Shown one piece after another: positions 38,601 to 52,034 of a stretch of 64,000 nt of DNA (positions are counted from its first letter, which is position 1; every line of letters begins with the position of its first letter). Under the pieces are notes generated by a model. It searched no databases. It was not told the origin of the DNA and saw only the letters and a program-made list of their open reading frames with translations. This DNA is from Lethocerus indicus (Eukaryota > Arthropoda > Insecta > Hemiptera > Belostomatidae), in NCBI GenBank assembly GCA_019843655.1, contig JACDQD010000002.1:11172393-11236392 (forward strand), in the 5' to 3' direction. The position numbers and the translations under genes are program-made.

Positions 38601-41600
38601 GAAACAGTTTGGAACAAAAAACTCGTTTGTTTCTTCACCCACGGCACCAAACGATCCATTCAACGCTCTAAATCTGTTCACTTTTAAAATAATAATTTTA
38701 GCCGACTACCTAGATGTTTATAAATACAGTAGTCAAAAAGATTGACGCTTTAATCTTTAAGAACTATTATAGTTCTGAAATGAAACTTGGAATGCGAATA
38801 GAAGGAATTTTCCCTCTACAAATGATAGCTTAGTCATTTAATTTAACCTTTTTGAAATATAATCATGTTGCTTAGGTAACGCTAAACGAGTGAATTATAT
38901 ACCGGCAGAAAAGATGTTATTTGCGGGAAAATCAGGGAATCGGCATTTCAGTATTCTACGGTACGATCCAGTTTGTGTTTTTTAGACTCCTTTCGGAATG
39001 AAAATACAATCGAAACATTCCTGTTGGTCGACTTTTAGAAGCGGTGCCGGCTAAAAGGCTTGTTTGCATTTCGCCGGGCCGTAATTGTATGTGGCTTTCG
39101 TTGGCCCCCGCAGCCCATTTAGCCCGTTGTCTAATTGGCGTTTCGTTCTTTCGTTCGGACGTGTAATTTATACACTGGCTCTACCATATCAGCGCAGCAA
39201 TACTTTTCAATAAGAAAAAACCGTTTTAAAACTTATTCCGGGCACAAGTTTGTTTTTTATAGTTCTTTTGTTCTATTCATGAAGCTAGTGACACACGTAC
39301 TATATCCTTCTCTTAGGTTAGGTTTATTACTAGAAACTAATATGCATTGCGATCAATACAATGTCCAAATATAATTGTAGATTCTGAATTAAGTTACGAA
39401 TTTAAAATAACAATTTGCGTTATTTTAAGGTAAAACTTTGCGGATATCAGCATGCGTTGTACCTTGTTCAGTGCATTTTGTTTCCGAATGAATTTGAGTT
39501 CCGTTCTCGACTAGCAAACTTTAATTTCTTCCGCGCAGATTGTCAAATTCCAAAAATCTCGGCAGGATTGTCTGAGGTGGTGTTTTCTAATGAGAGGGGA
39601 GGGGTGTAGGGGCAGGGCGGAAAAGAGTTGCGCAGCTCGACGCTGAGGGGAGATTGTATCTCCGGGAGGTTCTCTGTTAGAATTACAAGGATAGGAAGCC
39701 TTCTAATGGGCCCGGCCTCCACCCCAACAAAAGATAGAGGGAAAAAACAGGAGGCAAAAGAGAGGGAAAACACGGTCATCAGGGCGGCGCGCCTTCTTAC
39801 CGCCGCTCCCAGGCCCCGCTATCTCCCGGCCACCCACAACACAACCACCGAATATTTCATTTCTTCATTACAAAACGGAGATGGACTTCAACCGAAAGAG
39901 TACATCTTGCCGAGGGTTACCTTGGCGATACTGCATAAGCTAGACGTCTTTTCCCCCTCTGACTTCTGAAAGTTTTGTCCCTAGAATAAAAGCTTGTTAC
40001 TCGACCGCCAAAGAAACAGAACTGTAGCAACATAACGTTGAATCCGCAGTACCGTTTCAAAGGACTCGATGACTATTTATTAGTTTAGATCCGGTCGATT
40101 AATTCCTTACTACTGATTTGATATAAGGTATAAGGACCTGTGTTATATAGCACAGTAGCGTTAGACGCTTCGTCGGTTAAGAAAAGGGAATAGCGAAGCA
40201 CGCGTAATCGAGTAAACGAACCGAGGAGAGCTCTCTGCGGGGGCGGTCCGGTGGCCGCCCGCTCCGGCGTGTCGAGAGCGATGAAAGTGCTGACGAAAGC
40301 CCGTTATTTGCTCTGTACCCCCGGTTCTTGGTTTTCACTTGAAACCCTTCAATTAGAAATACAGCCGGAGGGTTTGCGGTCCGGGAGTCAATTTTCAGTT
40401 TTGCGGTCGATACTCCGGAGACAGAAATAGCGCTCGGACTCGGCACCGTGGAGAGTCCCGGGTACAATTAAACCGGGAATAAATTCGATTATGCAACAAT
40501 TGTTACATCCGCGAACAATTTTTACAAATAATAAGAGGCGGACGGTTTGCGGTCTCCGAATCGATTTCAGTTGGCTGGAGGAAATAAAGATTGTTACGTA
40601 ATGCGAGTGACGCGTTTTCGTATTAATAGCTTGACTATTATTTTTATTCCGCGCGATTATATTACGACGCCTATCAAAAAGGGGTATAAACAATCGAGCC
40701 GAGTCTAAATTTACTTTTAATAGTGTTGTTATTCTTAATTTAAAAGGCAAATTTTTTCATCCTGAGACTTCAGCATGGTCGCGGAACCAATCAAGTTGTG
40801 TCCTCCCTAACAAATCTTACACTAATTTCAATACATTTTGTAAATATTGTTGAGGGAACATATTTGATCGTCACGGTTTATATGATATCAGCTCTCTGCT
40901 AGAATTTGCTCAACAAGCAAAAAAAAACTAATGTAAAGCTTGTCCGGGACGGGGTGGCTGAATAAAATAAAACCAGAAATGAACGAGTTTAATAAAATTC
41001 AAGTGTAGGACTGTTGCACTTATCGGAATGGCTGACGACCCTCATTCATTTGTTTGGAGCCCCGGAGAAACTGCTGTCTGGTTTACAACCCTTTAATACC
41101 TTTTTTACAGGCAATTCGGAAACAAGTGGTCCAACTGTAAATCCAAGCTGGTCCCCAGCCACCCGTGTTTACTCCGAATGATAACTCTCCGTATAACAGC
41201 CGGGTCCGCTCCTGGTTTATTTAAACTCGACATTACGAGTGTCACTCCAATAGTTTTCCATGAATCTGTAAACTCGCCTTGAATTTCATTCATGCATCTC
41301 ATTCTTATATTTGATCCCGCTAATATGCATTAGAACTAAAAGAGTTTTGTTGACGTCACTTAGGAATTGAGGTGAAATATTGAAATATTTTCAACAGCGT
41401 TCCGAAATAATGATGAAATATTCTGGCCGTGGGGGACAGGTAAACCTTTCGAATAGGGCGGCATTCCTCACATTACTGCCTGCGTCCTTTTCATTGGGTC
41501 CAACGCCCGTACTTTACTCGGTTCTTTGTCGAATACCAAAGAACGCCTTTCCCCCGTTTGTTTTTTCGCCTTTGTGCTTTTCCCATTTCTCAACCGCTTT

Positions 41601-43100
41601 TATTTATATTCATTCGTACGTCGGCGGGCATCATTTAACATTTAAATGAGGGACACAATTGAGATAACGAGTCTCTGAACGCGAAGTGTTTGTCCGGATT
41701 CAGAATTTCGGAATGTCATTACTGAAATCTTCGTGTTAGTGTCGCTGATAATATCTCGCGTTGGACCGAATATATTTCACCCTAACGGTTTTCTTTTGTC
41801 CTCGTATACTCTAAATGTAAAACGCGTATTATATATTTATATATTACAATACGGTAAAACTATCGTATAGTTGATGAAATAATGAAATGTGAAAATACAA
41901 ATAACAACTGATTTAGGGTATTGCGTGTACGTAGGTATCGTAATGACTTAAGGTGGCAAAAACAAATTTCATTTATAATTAACTTCACGAATGTTATTTT
42001 TGTAGTTTGATAGAGAGAGTCATCTCTTAATTGGAATTTTCGGTTATCCTTTTTTCTGTATTTGGAATAGAGTAATTGCCGTCAACCAGTAATTGACGCG
42101 GAGTGATTCTACAATGGGTAATGAATGGTACGATAAGATATAACATCGCGATTGAACTTTGGAGCCGATATCTAGTTGGTATATTGGAGGAAAAAACTGT
42201 CCTCACTTTCGCTTTTCCCTTAAGTAAAATTTCATTGTTCTCTGTACAGTTTCAAGTTGAAAAATGAAACATCCCGGGGTAAATAAGGGAGGTGTCCCAC
42301 CTGTGGTTAAGGGGAGGTCTGTGTTGAGAAGTGTGTTCCTACTTCGCTAGCGAGCCGTTTCAGATCACGTTCCGACGATTACACGTTTTTTTTTTCGTCC
42401 ATCGTCGCCCGGCCCCGGACACCACTTTTGGAATTAGAATTGAGTTTTTTCTCCCTCTCTCCGAGTGTGTGTAATTCTCTTACCTTTTATCTAATAACAC
42501 TTACCTCCGCTCTTGTTCGTTTATTTTTTTATTCGAAGTGTTTCAAGTTTAAAATGACCCCAAGTGGCGACGGAAAAGGTCGCAGTTTGAATTAAACAAT
42601 TGGACACCGTCCTTTTTTGGTGGTGCGGTGGGGAGGGGGGGGTGGTTAGCAAAGACCGTACTCTTTTTTCGTTCCCAAACCTTTTTGCCGAATGAAGAGA
42701 CCTTTGGTGACAAGTTTTACGTTTGACGATAGCACACTTTATTTTTTCATTCCATTTGTGAACTATTACTTTGATTAAATTTTACCCGAAGGATCACATT
42801 AAAATAAGTGCATTCGACATGTGCTTAAGCAAAATGATGAATTTGAATATTATAAAAAGGATTCCTAGTCCCGCGAACATGAGTAACGTGCAAATGGTGC
42901 ACTTTGAATCAAAGCCATCCGCACATGCATTTCAAACATTCGTTATTGCTCGTTGTCAAATATAATTGATCAAAATTATGCTTTTGTGGAAAATTTAAAT
43001 TTTTAATCTTGTGACGAATACTTTTCTAATCTTGTTATAACATCATAGCCCTAGAATGAATACGAATACTAGAAAAAGATATTGCGGTGATTGAGAAAGA

Positions 43101-43120
43101 AACGGCATGTCCATGCCGTT
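43101..43120. repeat. inverted repeat with 2-nt loop
   Basis: Nine-base arms aacggcatg and catgccgtt are separated by tc. This is a short perfect hairpin of unknown role. Confidence 0.8.
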
Positions 43121-46100
43121 GTTAATAATATTAAAACTATTATTGAAAGCGTACTGGACTAGCGCTCAGAGCCCGTGCATAAACGATAAAAAACGGTAGA
43201 GAAGTCGCGACTATCCAATATTTTTTTTAATTGGTATCGATCGGTAGTAGCGGGTAAGGAGGGAGGGGCCCCGGTCATCCCGGCGGTGTCCCACGGGACT
43301 TCTAATTCGGTCCGCCTTTAATTGGGTACTGGCGCGGAGGTAAAAACACGGGCCCTTCCTGGTTCGTTAAGACCGCCGTCTCCGAAATTAACTGTCTTGT
43401 ACCCCAACTCCCCCCCTTCACCCCAATGAAATGTTGTCCCACTTTTCTCCCGGTCTCATTTAGTTAGCAATCGTTGAAAACATTCGTGCGAGCAAACTAA
43501 AGAATTATGCCGTAAGAAAGTGGGAACGACCCATTTTCATTATTGATCCAGATACTATCGATTTCCGTACAGTTTAAACTTCCAGTCAGTTTGAATATTA
43601 ATACTCCCGTTTAAGAGCCACAGTTATAGGTTGTATTCTTTTATAAATACTCAAACGGAAAATTATATATACTCGATTCAAATTTGTTTCTACTAAAACA
43701 GATTCAGAATACAGTGATGGAGTGAGAATCATGAGCCCAATGGGTGGATCGATTCTGATACCGGGTTCACATTTTGTTCGACGTACGGTACCAGAATTTA
43801 CGATGGGGTTGTCGAGCATAAATGTCCCTATTTGAGATTGACTTACTGTGTCCCCCATCGTTCATCCTTCTAATGGACGCCGGGGCCGGCCCTGACCTCC
43901 ACCCATATCCTCGTGTATAACTCGTATTTTTTGATGCGTTGTTGTACTCGTAAAATCATCTTTATTCCAGCCCTCGTAACCTTTATCGACTTCGAATGAT
44001 ACTTACTTTGATGGCGTGAAAATTTTTGATTAGGCGTATTCTCCGGAAAACTAGTTGTATTTTTTGCTGTCCACCACATCGTAAAACCGGTTAATGCATC
44101 TCTACTCGGCTATAACACGAGGCTTTTTAAGCATCCATGTATTGTAAGGTCTTCTTGTTGGATCGGTTATGGCAGAAGGAAAATGATAACGAATCGTGCG
44201 AAATTGACGTCAAGAGCTTCCAAGTAATCCGATGGAAATACTGTTCCACTGGAAATACCGCGTGAATAACATTATTCTAAATATTGTATTTCATAAACCA
44301 TGGTATTTATTATAATATAGTATTTTATTAACATATTCGCTGTTTAATAAATATTCTGTATAGTCTAATTCAATCTGACGGGCATTGGTTATATCAGTTG
44401 GGATGTAGAAGAAAATAAATTTTAAAAATGACGAGTAGCTCAATTTCGTTTCATTGAAGGGAAGAGTTAATTGGTCCGAATCACTTTCAGTCATATTCAA
44501 TGCCGGTTGATGGAATTGTTCCCATGAAAGAAAGAGTTGCTTTTATTTATTTTGTATTCTGGCAATTGTAACTCTGGTCGTTTCAGGAATAATTGACTGG
44601 TATTAAAAACGTCTATAAAATATTTTATTTACACTGTCCAAAATTATTTTATTACTTTTTACATAGTTATGTTGACTAACAACCATTTAACAATTTTTGA
44701 AAGGGTTTTTAGATAGGATTTCCTGAAACTATCCCATTTTTTCCTACCCTCGGAAGCCAAACTCATAATTCAAGTAAAGGAAGAAGGAGGTTGCACGTCT
44801 CGAATAAAACCTCAGTACTCGGTTACACCCGTTTCTGCGGTATTGCCTGTACGAATTGTAAACCCATGTAGAAAGACACTTAAGGGAAAAATGGGGACTA
44901 AAATGTGGTTACTTACAACCGAGACGTGAGGACTGACTGGAATGGGATTGTAATCTCGTGAACGAATCACAAGCGGGCATTTGACCCGTATTCCCCCCGA
45001 ACACTCAGGGGTAGATTTTATTGTCGCACGAAGGTCCATGAATGGCCCAGTGTGGAGAGCATTGACCCTAATCTGTTTTCGAAATTGGCCCGGACTTGGC
45101 CCTCCGAACCCTTTTCCTTCTAGGATTCTCTGCCCTTCCCACGTCTTAAGACCGTGTTCCCTCTACATTTGGCGACAGAGTTTCTGTTGTTTTACATCCA
45201 GCATTCTTGTAGTGTTTATATCATAGTAAAAAAAAAATTAAAATAATAAATTTCTCTTCTTATAGTTTCGACAAAGTTAAAACGAATACCGTGGACGTTT
45301 TATATTTGTTCAAAAGAGTAAATTTGATCAGACTGTCTATAGTGTGAATAGATCCAAAAATATGTAGATATAAACATTTTTTTTGTAGTAGTTCTCAAAT
45401 ACGGACCGTTCACTTCAGTATAACCATAGCTGCGAGTGTGTAGCTCCAACTACCGCATATTGAATAAGTGTATTCAACGCGAACCCCCTTTCAATGTAGT
45501 AAAGCACTCACTCTCTGGACTACGACGGAATTGAAATCGGAATTTGATTGAATCCCATTTAACGACACAATCGGCCTACTTCAACTCCATATTCCTTATC
45601 TTAATTGGGTTACGATGTTTCGAACCCAAGTCGGGACTAATCTTATTTGAAATCTACAATGCTAGCAATGTTGTAAAAAATGTAATTTTGTCAAGTCAGT
45701 TTCTTTCTCCTTATCCTTACTTGTAAAGAATGTTTTAATCTTCAGCAGGATTATATTTATAAGAACAAAAGACATATTATTATAAGTTTTCTGCGAACAG
45801 GATTAATTCTATATTTGGTAGTAGATTAGGTTGTGTTCGAACTGCATTGCAGGTCAAATTCGGGCTGAGGGTGAAGAATAAGATAGTAAAGGTTGTAGGT
45901 GTTGGACTGTGGTATTTGGTCCGGTCGGTCCGGGCTCCCATATCCTCCCTCGATTTATCCCCAACTCCTTTTCCCAACGTTCCAGATCTTTCCCAACTTT
46001 ATTGGCGGCAGTTTTCCGCAGTTCCCCCTCCCCCTCCTCCCCATTCCCCCAACCCGCACTGGCTTTTCCGAAACCACTAAATAGTCCACTCCTCCACCCA

Positions 46101-47168
46101 GTTCAAATCTAGACTTATCCCGAGGTCGATTCCCTCTCGGGGTCCCCCGACGTCATTTTTCAATTTGTTCCGCCGTTTCGAACCGGTAAATTTAGCTATT
46201 TAGATAAGCCCTCGGACACGTTATTGATTTCAGACTCTGACTTAGTGTTTTCTTTTACGTTCAGTAAGCATTATTCGATGTACGCAATTTTTTTCATATT
46301 TAAACAGTGGTTAATAGGAATGCACGGGAATAAACTTAAAAGAGGATTACACGTTTTAATACGGTTTTTACACCTGGAAATACACGTATCCTGGTAATTA
46401 TGTACAAAAACAGGGAAAATATTAATTTCCTTTAAACATCTGGTTTAAAACTAATCTTCTCGTATTCTTATATCATGGCGAAGTTTACTCATCACCAAAC
46501 GGTTTTGACTATTTCTGAAATATTGTACGATTCTTCCCCAATATATATAATCTTTTTTCGAGAACATTTGTATTATTTATTAATAATAAACTATAGTTAT
46601 TTTGGTTATGAATTGCATGTTGCACTGTATAAAACAATAATTTTCAATGTTCGTATTCCGTTATTCGTAGACGGGATATATAAATAGAATTCTCACTCCG
46701 AGAAATATTAGGGGGTGTTTGCATAATATTTTTTCGACGTTTGAGGATGGTATAAGGACAAGTGGGTCGGGATGGGTGGATAACAGTGTTTATGGCGGGA
46801 TACATCGAACGGTCAGTCTCATGCATAATTCACAAACGTGTGTTTCACTGGGGCGATGGATCCCAGAAACCGAATAAAAGGCTGTCCTCGGGCTGGCTAT
46901 TAGAGAGGCCCTCCACCGGCCCAACTTTTCTCATAAAACCCATCTCCGCACTCGACTAAGGTTAGCTCTCGCCTATAGTCGCTCTTAGCGGCGTTGATGA
47001 GCGATTCGCCAAAAAAATTTACTGGTCGAACGTTAATTCGACCATCGGTCTTGAGGACCTTCCAGACTTTCCAGTAGAACGAATACATTTAGTAATATGT
47101 TAATAGCTTTAATATGCGGACCAGAATTGAAATTTAAAAAATGAGGCACTTAAGAATTGAAGAACTAG

Positions 47169-47191
47169 ACATTATTACACTGTAATAATGT
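47169..47191. repeat. perfect 23-bp inverted repeat
   Basis: The arms acattattaca and tgtaataatgt are exact reverse complements around a single central c. The sequence is AT-rich. Confidence 0.9.
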
Positions 47192-47516
47192 AAACTCTGT
47201 ACGTACGAATCGCTTTCATGATCCAGTCATCAAATTGTTTATGGGAAATGAAATTATTGTACCCGAGTATAGTTAAAAAATTATAGTCACAGATAAATAA
47301 CCAGTGATACGTTCGGTAGCTTTATATTTCCAATGGCATCCGTAAAATATTTTTTGCATTAGAGGAAATACAGGAAATGTATTGGAAACTCATATTGTAG
47401 TCGGCGAAATCGTATATCTTGACCGGGGCCAATGCATTATTCAAGATGTCCCCCAGGAATTGTGGACGCTAAAACCGACCCAAATCATCCGGCTATCCAC
47501 TTTACCTTCTGAGTTA

Positions 47517-47587
47517 GCTCTCGCTCTCTCTCCCCCATCCCCATTCGCCCCCTCACTCTCTCTCTTTCTCTCCTCTCTCACTCTCAC
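47517..47587. repeat. C/T-rich low-complexity stretch
   Basis: A run made almost wholly of C and T, with several (CT)n blocks. It is a polypyrimidine low-complexity tract of the type bound by GAGA-like factors on the opposite strand, though no function can be shown. Confidence 0.8.
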
Positions 47588-49044
47588 AACTTTTCCCATA
47601 AAAACTTACGTTCGAACTCCTCTCTAGTCGGAGCGATAAAGCGGTTCAGGGCCCAAAATATACAGAATATACGTATACGGGACTGACTCCGTTTAAATTG
47701 TTAATAATTCGCTCGGCACGTCGCGAAGCGCGCTATCTCCAAAATTGGATTTTCTACCTTCGGTAGGAAAGGGTATTAGATAATCCCTTGTTCCGAACGG
47801 GTCTCCGAATATATTACAGGTCGCGTGAGAAGCTTCCCGAATGCGCACGCTCGAATATAGGTCCAGTCGGTCGTTTGGGTTTTGTCGAAAGGCGGCTCCC
47901 TTTATTCCTCTCGAGATTTATCGCCCACAATTTTCTTCTTATACGACACGTTTTACCTGTCCTGCCTGTTTACGATCGCCCGTTTCCGGCTGGCGGATTG
48001 TTTTCCCAAACCTCTGTCCCGAGCCAATATTCAGCTACGTCGTTTGAATATCTCCAACTGTACGGCGATGCTTGCCAAATTTTCCCCACAATTTGCCAAT
48101 GATACTACCTCTTTCTTTTCATTCTGTATGGGTGGATGTTTCATCAAACTATCACCTCTTGGGTTGAAGATATAGTCCGACGAGTTCTGATATTGGGACC
48201 AAAATCGCAATGCGTAATTTGCAAATATTTTCCGGTAGAGGTGATTGAGATAGGTGCGCAGGTTTAAAAATGAAAGCTGTTGAAGCTGGTCGGAGATGGA
48301 AGACATCCTTCTGGTACACGGTCTAAATACAAGCGGTTAAGGATAGGAAAACTCATAAAGAAATAAAAAGCCCTTGGGGAGGGTCGTCGTTTGGGGGGTC
48401 GCGTATATGCTTTGCGCGGAGCCCTCGCCAAATAAGTTCTTTTGTGGTGCCTCCGTTCATGCACCTGTGTGCGTCCGAGTGCGCACTTGCGCTTGCGCGG
48501 TGCAGCCGTCTGTGCGTCGTAATTCGCGGCGGACAAATTCATGAGGCGCCCCCGCCCCATGGGCCTCTCACTTCCTGTTCGCCTCACTACTGCACCTCGG
48601 AAGAGGTTGGTCGGGCCCCCGGTCGGTATCGGCAAGATGGACGGCGGCCCATTATTTAGACGCCCCACTACCACAATCCGCGCCCCTCCCGCCTAAATAT
48701 GGTTTATGTAAGCGCTTTCAGACCTCTTGAAAACCGTGAAATATGACCCGGAGAGTACGCCTCCGAGCGGACCCAACCTCCCGATTTCCGGTCGGTTCGA
48801 CCTTCTTTCACCTTTTGTACGCAACAAGAAGAAAGTATTTCTCCATTTTTTTTTCATAAAATACCATATTTCTTTGAACGCATTTTTTGTTGTTAGAACT
48901 TGATCTCTGTTGTCATCAAAGTCCCTAAATATTAACTCTATTCCCCATGTCGTTCGATCTATTTTAGTCGTACCGTGTCAGGTGAGAAATTGAAATTAAA
49001 GAATTTCAAATATTTCGGTTAATATAAATAAGCTACGGAATTAT

Positions 49045-49107
49045 GGCGCTAAATAGGTTGTCCCTACATGAAGCCAGAGATCGGTGGTTCAAATCCGCCT
49101 ATCGCCA
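49045..49107 (+). pseudogene. tRNA-like sequence (tRNA pseudogene or SINE head)
   Basis: The 3' half folds like a tRNA. The T arm is ggtgg-ttcaaat-ccgcc, with one G-U pair, and it contains an RNA polymerase III B-box-like ggttcaaatcc. It is followed directly by tatcgcc, which pairs with the 5' ggcgcta at six of seven positions. A D-arm-like tagg...ccta is present. Only about 15 nt remain where the anticodon and variable arms should be, so no normal anticodon loop can form, and the total is 63 nt rather than about 73. A short T run (ttttt) lies a few bases downstream, like a pol III terminator. It is most likely a decayed tRNA copy or the head of a tRNA-derived SINE; a functional tRNA is unlikely. 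Confidence 0.4.
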
Positions 49108-51733
49108 TGTAATTTTTAAACACTGACCTGCTGTACAGAGCCAGTAACGCTTAATATAAAAATTTAATCCGGGTTGGAATTCCAGAATAATAGCAGCGGT
49201 TAGAATGTCGGTCGTTTCGGGCTAGAACTAAAAGGAGAAAAAATAAGGAAATTGGAAGTTGATGGGCTCCAGTGCTGGCTGCGTACAGTACTGATTGCTA
49301 TATATCAGACAAACGGGGGCGATATGGATTCTGGTAAACCTGTAATTGAAATCCATCCTATTTGGAGAGGGGCTGTAATGTAATGTATGCTGTAGGTCTG
49401 TCTGGAGGCCAAGGCCGCTACCGCCTCCTGGGCAATCGGTTAGCGGGTGGGTTCCTATTTATTATTCGTTGAAAGCCCTTCTTGTATGAAGCTTTCTTCA
49501 ATGGACAACTGGAATGTTGTCATTCATTTTTACTTTTCGCCCGACGCGATGTAATCCGTCAGTTCAACCCACGTCATTTGGAATGCAATCGAATCGTTCC
49601 ACAATTGATGTTTTGTGTAGGCTATTTCCTCATGACGTACAAACGCTTGTTATTTGTATAAAGGCAGATTCATTTACTTTGACAGTCTATCACCACATAG
49701 CACACAACAAATATATGCTGATTGAAAATATTGAAAACCTTTACTTCTTTCTACTGTTATTACGTAGTTCCAGTGTATATTCAATTAATTGAACCACCGT
49801 TTTAAAACTATCGAATTAAGGATTATATAACAAATATAATGCAACTTTTGAAAAAGTGTTTTACAGTGGAAGGATTTATACCGCGAAGATGCTGATTCCC
49901 ACATTCGATCGGTTGGACAGTAACAGTTTTGATTTGCAATCAAGGAGTCTTTGTAGCAATTCGTAACGTCGTTTCGTTTCTCTACGTGTGAGTGTCGTAT
50001 GTGACTATCAGTGCAGTTAGTGCATTTAGGAAGACTAAATAAACTCGTTTTGTCGCCGACTTGTTTATAATGAAAAACAGTACGAACTACCGTGTTTAAT
50101 GGAACCAAGGAGGGATCAACGTGAAAGTGCCAACCTTCCCGGACAGACCGTGTATCGTAAATATCCGCAATATCGCGCACAACACCTAAAATAGGCCCGC
50201 TACTTTACAATTCCTCCTAGGCATATTGCCTGCTTGCATATACAGAGTTTGGGGCGAAATATTTTCAGGAGGCGGGTTGTTCTATTATTGAGGTGGAACT
50301 GATTTAGGATGTTGGGGGTGAGTTCGCCTGTGTGTGTGCCTGTGTCTCCTCCCGCATACATTTTTCAAGTCTCCGCCGCAGTAAGGCCTCTCGCCCCCCT
50401 CAGAGAGCACAAAACACCCGCAATTGCTTCCTATTCCATTATTAAGAGTACAATCCCCACCACAGATGCGTGTCCAGCCACGCAGCGATACTGGCAATTA
50501 CTTTTGAAAACAACATTACAGCAAATTAAGACGTCTTAATTTAATTTGAAAATCAAATACAATTGAAAAATATAGGTTGTGATAGTATAATATTATTGGA
50601 TGTTATTGTGCCCATCTAGGTGCAATTTGTCACGTGAATAACCAGATAAGTTTTAGGTTAGGCCGGATCTCATTTTCCCCCGTGGCCTTATTATGATTTT
50701 ACAATATTACGGCTTATATGTAGCAGGAAGCAGTGTACAATCGAAGGGAATGAGAAAGGAGCGTTACGGTATTTTTAAAGAGGAGTGACCTAAAGAAATT
50801 GAACTCGAGTGGGTTCTCGTGGGGACCACTTCCCGATCCAATGGATTAAATCCGATTCCAGAGCGGAGTTTGGCCCGGGTCCAAAAGAGTTTCCCTCCTA
50901 CTGGAAAATTTCCATTTAAAAAGTTTCACTCGCCACTTTAATTGCAATGGTATAGCTCAAAAAAAGGAGAAACTTTTCTGTCCAATTGCCTATCCGGGAT
51001 ATTTTTGGAGATTGTAGCAGAATATTAATGGCATTGCCTTTCATTTAAAATGTTCAGTTAAAAGGCAGTTCAATATAAAGGCACGTAATTTGACCAATTT
51101 GACATAACCAAGAATCACATTACTTTCTTCTCTTTACTGAATATCGGAAATACATCAATAGCGGTGACCTTTATTTGAAGCATTCCTAACGCAAGACCCG
51201 AGCTCAAGTAACTCAAACAATAATATAGAACGATTATACTTATTTACTTGATTATATTATTAACACATTATTATAAACACTACTCAAAGGAACTCAAGGC
51301 TTCAAGGTCTTCTAACATACTCTGATAATGGTTTTACCTAGAAGAGCTGAGGCATTGAAACCTGTCTTCTCTAGATTTGGTCTTTAGTTTCAGACAAATA
51401 TGGATTAATTAGCCACCATAAGTGGAAGCCAAATGGAATGGAATTATCAAAACACTTTGTTCTTCCCTATAACTATAACAATTCATATCTTCTGCAAAGT
51501 ACCTCTTCAGAAAAACTTTATTTTTCTGAATAAACACTGTCGGCAAAATACAATTTGCCGGGGGAAATAATAATGTTGAGTTGTTTTGTCATCTGTCTCG
51601 TATATCTAGACTTCGTTATCACGAGTTAACGTACAAGGGCGCTCACCGCTCTCCGTACAAAAGGGCCTTTGAATTGTTATCAGTCGGTGCAAGCATCATT
51701 ACTACAGAGGATTGAACGAATATGAAATTTTTA

Positions 51734-51735
<2 letters not shown>

Positions 51736-51792
<57 letters not shown>
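51736..51792. repeat. long TA microsatellite (57 nt)
   Basis: An uninterrupted TA dinucleotide repeat of about 28 units, the longest simple repeat in the window. It is self-complementary and could form a cruciform; assembly length may be unreliable. Confidence 0.95.
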
Positions 51793-51796
<4 letters not shown>

Positions 51797-51936
51797 TCGC
51801 TTTGACACTACATCGTGTGTCGATAACGTGAACGTGACAATATTTATTTAAAATTTTGTATAAAACAAAAACACTCTGTGGTGTGCAAATAATAATGAAA
51901 TGTTAACGTGCGATTACATAATACATTCGGTAAAAC

Positions 51937-52034
51937 GAAAATTATGATATATACATACAATTTAATTAGAGGAGAAACCCACTAGAAAATACCTTTAAGT
52001 CCTGGCGGCGTCTAGAAAATTATGATATATACAT
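51937..52034. repeat. exact 20-bp direct repeat spaced 78 bp
   Basis: The 20-mer gaaaattatgatatatacat occurs at 51937-51956 and 52015-52034. A gaaaatacct motif also occurs after each copy, so a tandem duplication of roughly 78 bp followed by divergence is likely. Confidence 0.85.

Larger units (their letters stand above)
33069..49044. other. long non-coding block with palindromes and GC-rich islands
   Basis: No gene is supported in about 16 kb. The longest frame of the window lies here (minus strand 37524-37988, 154 codons) but shows no domain or family I recognise. GC-rich islands lie at about 40200-40460 and 48370-48680, and a C/T-rich stretch at 47517-47587. Palindromes, a tandem repeat and poly-C/G runs are listed separately. 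An eight-G run lies at 42635-42642. Confidence 0.5.

Noticed and set aside
39310..39330. ttaggttagg resembling the insect telomere unit TTAGG
   Set aside because: Only two units; no array.
48264..48674. 136-codon minus-strand frame in a GC-rich island
   Set aside because: Several overlapping frames exist on both strands here, which reflects few stop codons in GC-rich DNA rather than coding.
48950..49029. Possible third ratchet point (gtgtcag fused to gtgaga at 48981/48982)
   Set aside because: The upstream pyrimidine tract is poor and there is no gtaagt about 47 nt downstream, unlike the two accepted sites. The spacing of about 23 kb from the second site is suggestive but not enough.
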